From: a virus
IMG/VR virus record: IMGVR_UViG_3300035698_001856
Coordinates: 1 to 22,025 of that record
DNA: 22,025 nucleotides
Strand: one strand, 5' to 3'
The notes below the pieces were generated by a model, which saw only the letters and a program-made list of their open reading frames with translations, was not told the origin of the DNA and did not search any database. A program made the position numbers and the translations under genes. The stretch's first letter is position 1. Each line of letters begins with the position of its first letter. Shown piece by piece: positions 20,333-22,025 of this stretch.

Positions 20333-20774
20333 AAGCGTCCGTCGTTTCTGAATCATGTAAAAGGACAACCTCACCGTCATTTGACACACAAACACAATTT
20401 GCGGCTCCTGGTGCGGCTGTTGTCTGCTGTCCGTGGCATGGCTGATTATAGTCGGTAACGTTGGCAAAAACTAAGGGAAGCGTTAAGTCAACCCTTGTCC
20501 TGACTGCGCTTGCTACCGTGTAAACGAAACAAAAGTCAATATTCCAGATTATGTCGTCTGTTTGATATGGTATTATCCATCCACGTTTTAAAGCTACAAT
20601 TGCAGGGTCTGAACTAATCGTAAAGTCTTCGCTTCCGTCTGTGTCTGCAATGTACCGCTTTTTCCAAAGGTTTTGGCTAATTTCCTGCAGAAAACGGTTG
20701 AACCTTCTTGATTGCAGCCCGTTCTCATCAACTATCGGATTTGTTGCTAATTCAAGTTTTATTTTAGGCTGCAA
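20277..20774 (-). CDS. Virion-associated protein after the tail hub gene (165 aa), TTG start
   Basis: The start codon is TTG at 20774, supported by GGAGG at 6-nt spacing; it overlaps the end of the tail hub gene by 11 nt. Begins MQPKIKLELATNPIVDENGL, then SRRFNRFLQEISQNLWKK, a pattern seen at the start of small podophage structural proteins. The rest is beta-rich (IIWNIDFCFVYTVAS, NCVCVSNDGEVVLLHDS), ending in a short basic tail. In P22 this slot holds the tail needle gp26, but no needle-type coiled coil is visible, so it is not that protein. It may trim or decorate the fibre or tail. Confidence 0.6.
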   Translation of the reverse strand: MQPKIKLELATNPIVDENGLQSRRFNRFLQEISQNLWKKRYIADTDGSEDFTISSDPAIVALKRGWIIPYQTDDIIWNIDFCFVYTVASAVRTRVDLTLPLVFANVTDYNQPCHGQQTTAAPGAANCVCVSNDGEVVLLHDSETTDAYVFRGNGIELKQKPDWVE

Positions 20775-22025
20775 TCTCTGCCTCCAGTTTTATCCAAACT
20801 GTTTTGATTGGGTCTGTCTGCCTGAATCTGAAAACCCGGTAACTCGGTACACGGCCCAACCGCCTCCACACTGTTCTCCTGAAATATTCGCCTATTTTGC
20901 CAATTGGACGCCAGAATTCACTTGACCATGTTCTCGCACCTGTGTCGCTAAAATCCATCATGATCATAGGGTCAGAACCTTGACCGGCTTTCAATCCCTG
21001 CCCGGCGTCAACTGTCAGCTCCATTTCGCTGATAAATAATGAGCCTTCACTGGCCAGTGGACCTAGTGTCTTTTCCCTTAAAATAACGCTTGAATACTCG
21101 GTGTAGGTGTCCACATCCAGGTACCCTAGTCGGCCATCTTTATTGTCTGTCACAACCAATTTGTCGTACACTTTTGTAATTGAATTAATTCGCCATGATG
21201 TTTCAGATACACCTGTCTGCTGTTCGAACCATGTATTCTTACCTGACAACTTGCTGAATGTGACATTGTAGACAAACGTTCGGTCAGTCGTTAGCAATGA
21301 TCTGATTGTAAACCCTACAAAAGAGTAGCCTCGGACAGAGTAAGCAACGGAAAAGGCCGCTTCTATTTCTGATACAGTGAATTTCTGAATCTCGGTGTCT
21401 ATGGCGTCTGTGCTTACCTTTTCAGGTTCAGCAGATCCACCACCACGATAAATCGATGTAAGTTCATTCTTGCCACCACCCATGAAGTAAAAAGCACCTT
21501 CCCATTGGATCGGCGTATATTTGGCATGGCATCCTTTTTCGTAGCTTGCCCCGGGAATTCTCTGATAAGGGAAACCAGCTCCACCAATATTCTGAAATCG
21601 CTCTGTCGTTTCAGTTCCAAAAACAATTGCTTCATCATAGTTTGAAAACACTGCAACTATATCATCCGGGTTTAATTCTGCTGATCCGAAGTCAAGCGGA
21701 TCAATTGAGGTAGGATCGTTTAGAGCTGAAACAAACCAATTTGTTCCATCCGTTTCAGAGAATTTGAAATAACCATCGCTAAAGTCAACCGTGTCCGATG
21801 TTGTATAGTCAGCATCCGTTATTTGTGCGAAAGTGTCTGTTGATGCGGTGTAAACGTAAGCAGTTGAACCAGGCACAACGATACACAGCACAAGACCGTT
21901 ATGGGCCATTGATACCCGCACAGTTCCGGGTATTGTTCCCAGGCTTGTTCCGACTCCGGAGCTATCGAATGAATAAAGAAGGTTCCCTTGCACCGAGTAA
22001 AGCACGTCCCCCATCGCTACAGATC
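20764..22025 (-). CDS. P22 gp10-like tail hub / packaged-DNA stabilisation protein, N-terminus outside the window
   Basis: The frame stays open to the window edge (codons before the apparent Met at 22014 read S-V-A), so the true start is outside. Visible: VRVSMAHNGLVL, DGTNWFVSALNDPTSIDPLD followed by DIVAVFSNYDEAIVFG, TTERFQN, and a C-terminal RRTVWRRLGRVPSYRVFRFR. These line up with P22 gp10 (RVSMAH; DGTDSWFITDLEDESHPD; FGSSTIEYF; KRVGRIRRLIGFKLRV). P22 gp10 has 472 residues; about 420 are present here. It forms a hexameric ring below the portal-gp4 assembly and closes the head after packaging. Upstream neighbours (gp4-like, portal) would be expected beyond 22025. Confidence 0.88.
   Translation of the reverse strand, partial: SVAMGDVLYSVQGNLLYSFDSSGVGTSLGTIPGTVRVSMAHNGLVLCIVVPGSTAYVYTASTDTFAQITDADYTTSDTVDFSDGYFKFSETDGTNWFVSALNDPTSIDPLDFGSAELNPDDIVAVFSNYDEAIVFGTETTERFQNIGGAGFPYQRIPGASYEKGCHAKYTPIQWEGAFYFMGGGKNELTSIYRGGGSAEPEKVSTDAIDTEIQKFTVSEIEAAFSVAYSVRGYSFVGFTIRSLLTTDRTFVYNVTFSKLSGKNTWFEQQTGVSETSWRINSITKVYDKLVVTDNKDGRLGYLDVDTYTEYSSVILREKTLGPLASEGSLFISEMELTVDAGQGLKAGQGSDPMIMMDFSDTGARTWSSEFWRPIGKIGEYFRRTVWRRLGRVPSYRVFRFRQTDPIKTVWIKLEAEIAA

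Noticed and set aside
20277-20774. P22 tail needle (gp26) homologue by position
   Set aside because: The product is beta-rich and has no long heptad coiled coil, which the needle requires.
1-22025. CRISPR arrays, insertion sequences or attachment sites
   Set aside because: No regularly spaced repeats, transposase genes, terminal inverted repeats or integrase with a core site were seen; an attachment site cannot be judged without the integrase region.

Overview
The window is a 22 kb piece of a tailed-phage or prophage genome, most likely a short-tailed (podovirus-type) phage of a Gram-negative, probably proteobacterial, host. The right part carries the end of a P22-type tail hub gene (gp10 family) followed by three DNA-ejection proteins, a tail fibre and a fibre-assembly protein. 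The left part carries the usual early genes: an Erf-type annealing protein, a NinB-like protein, a replication initiator, a T7 gp4-like primase-helicase, an HNH nuclease and a VRR-NUC nuclease. A lipoprotein with an SPII signal points to a Gram-negative host. Integrase, terminase, portal and capsid genes are not in the window.

Layout. (1) 1-719, minus strand: a leftward cassette starting with a small ribbon-helix-helix (RHH)-like repressor, then two small unknown genes and the N-terminus of a possible M15-like cell-wall peptidase, joined by ATGA overlaps. (2) 720-950: a divergent control region. Two TTGACA boxes lie in the arms of a perfect 9-bp inverted repeat, and three ACTTTTTTT tracts are spaced about two helical turns apart. 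(3) 951-11704, plus strand: a dense early operon of about 24 genes with mostly 1-4 nt overlaps or very short spacers. Recombination genes come first (2555-4640), then small unknown genes. A 157-nt gap holds three stem-loops and a second promoter that shares the TACTTGAC half-site of the main control region. Replication genes follow (6475-9151), then a run of small, mostly Cys-rich proteins, a stand-alone C5-methyltransferase-like protein and the VRR-NUC nuclease. (4) 11705-13250, plus strand: a moron-like unit with its own extended -10 promoter, encoding a 443-residue lipoprotein with a short collagen-like stretch, then a 58-residue protein. (5) 13223-22025, minus strand: the late structural genes, reading leftward and meeting the early strand tail-to-tail with a 28-nt overlap.

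How the parts work together. The RHH-like protein probably binds the inverted repeat and holds both divergent promoters down, and perhaps the promoter at 6240 as well. After release, the early operon supplies recombination and replication functions. Late genes from outside the window supply the tail hub, the ejection proteins that cross the envelope with the DNA, and the fibre. The lipoprotein may alter the host surface.

Most notable points: the symmetrical control region and its extra half-site at 6237; a probable -1 frameshift (or one-base deletion) at the start of a small gene at 1983; a reused stop-to-start linker between small genes around 9150-9610; an ADP-ribosyltransferase-like segment inside the largest ejection protein; and the lipoprotein moron.
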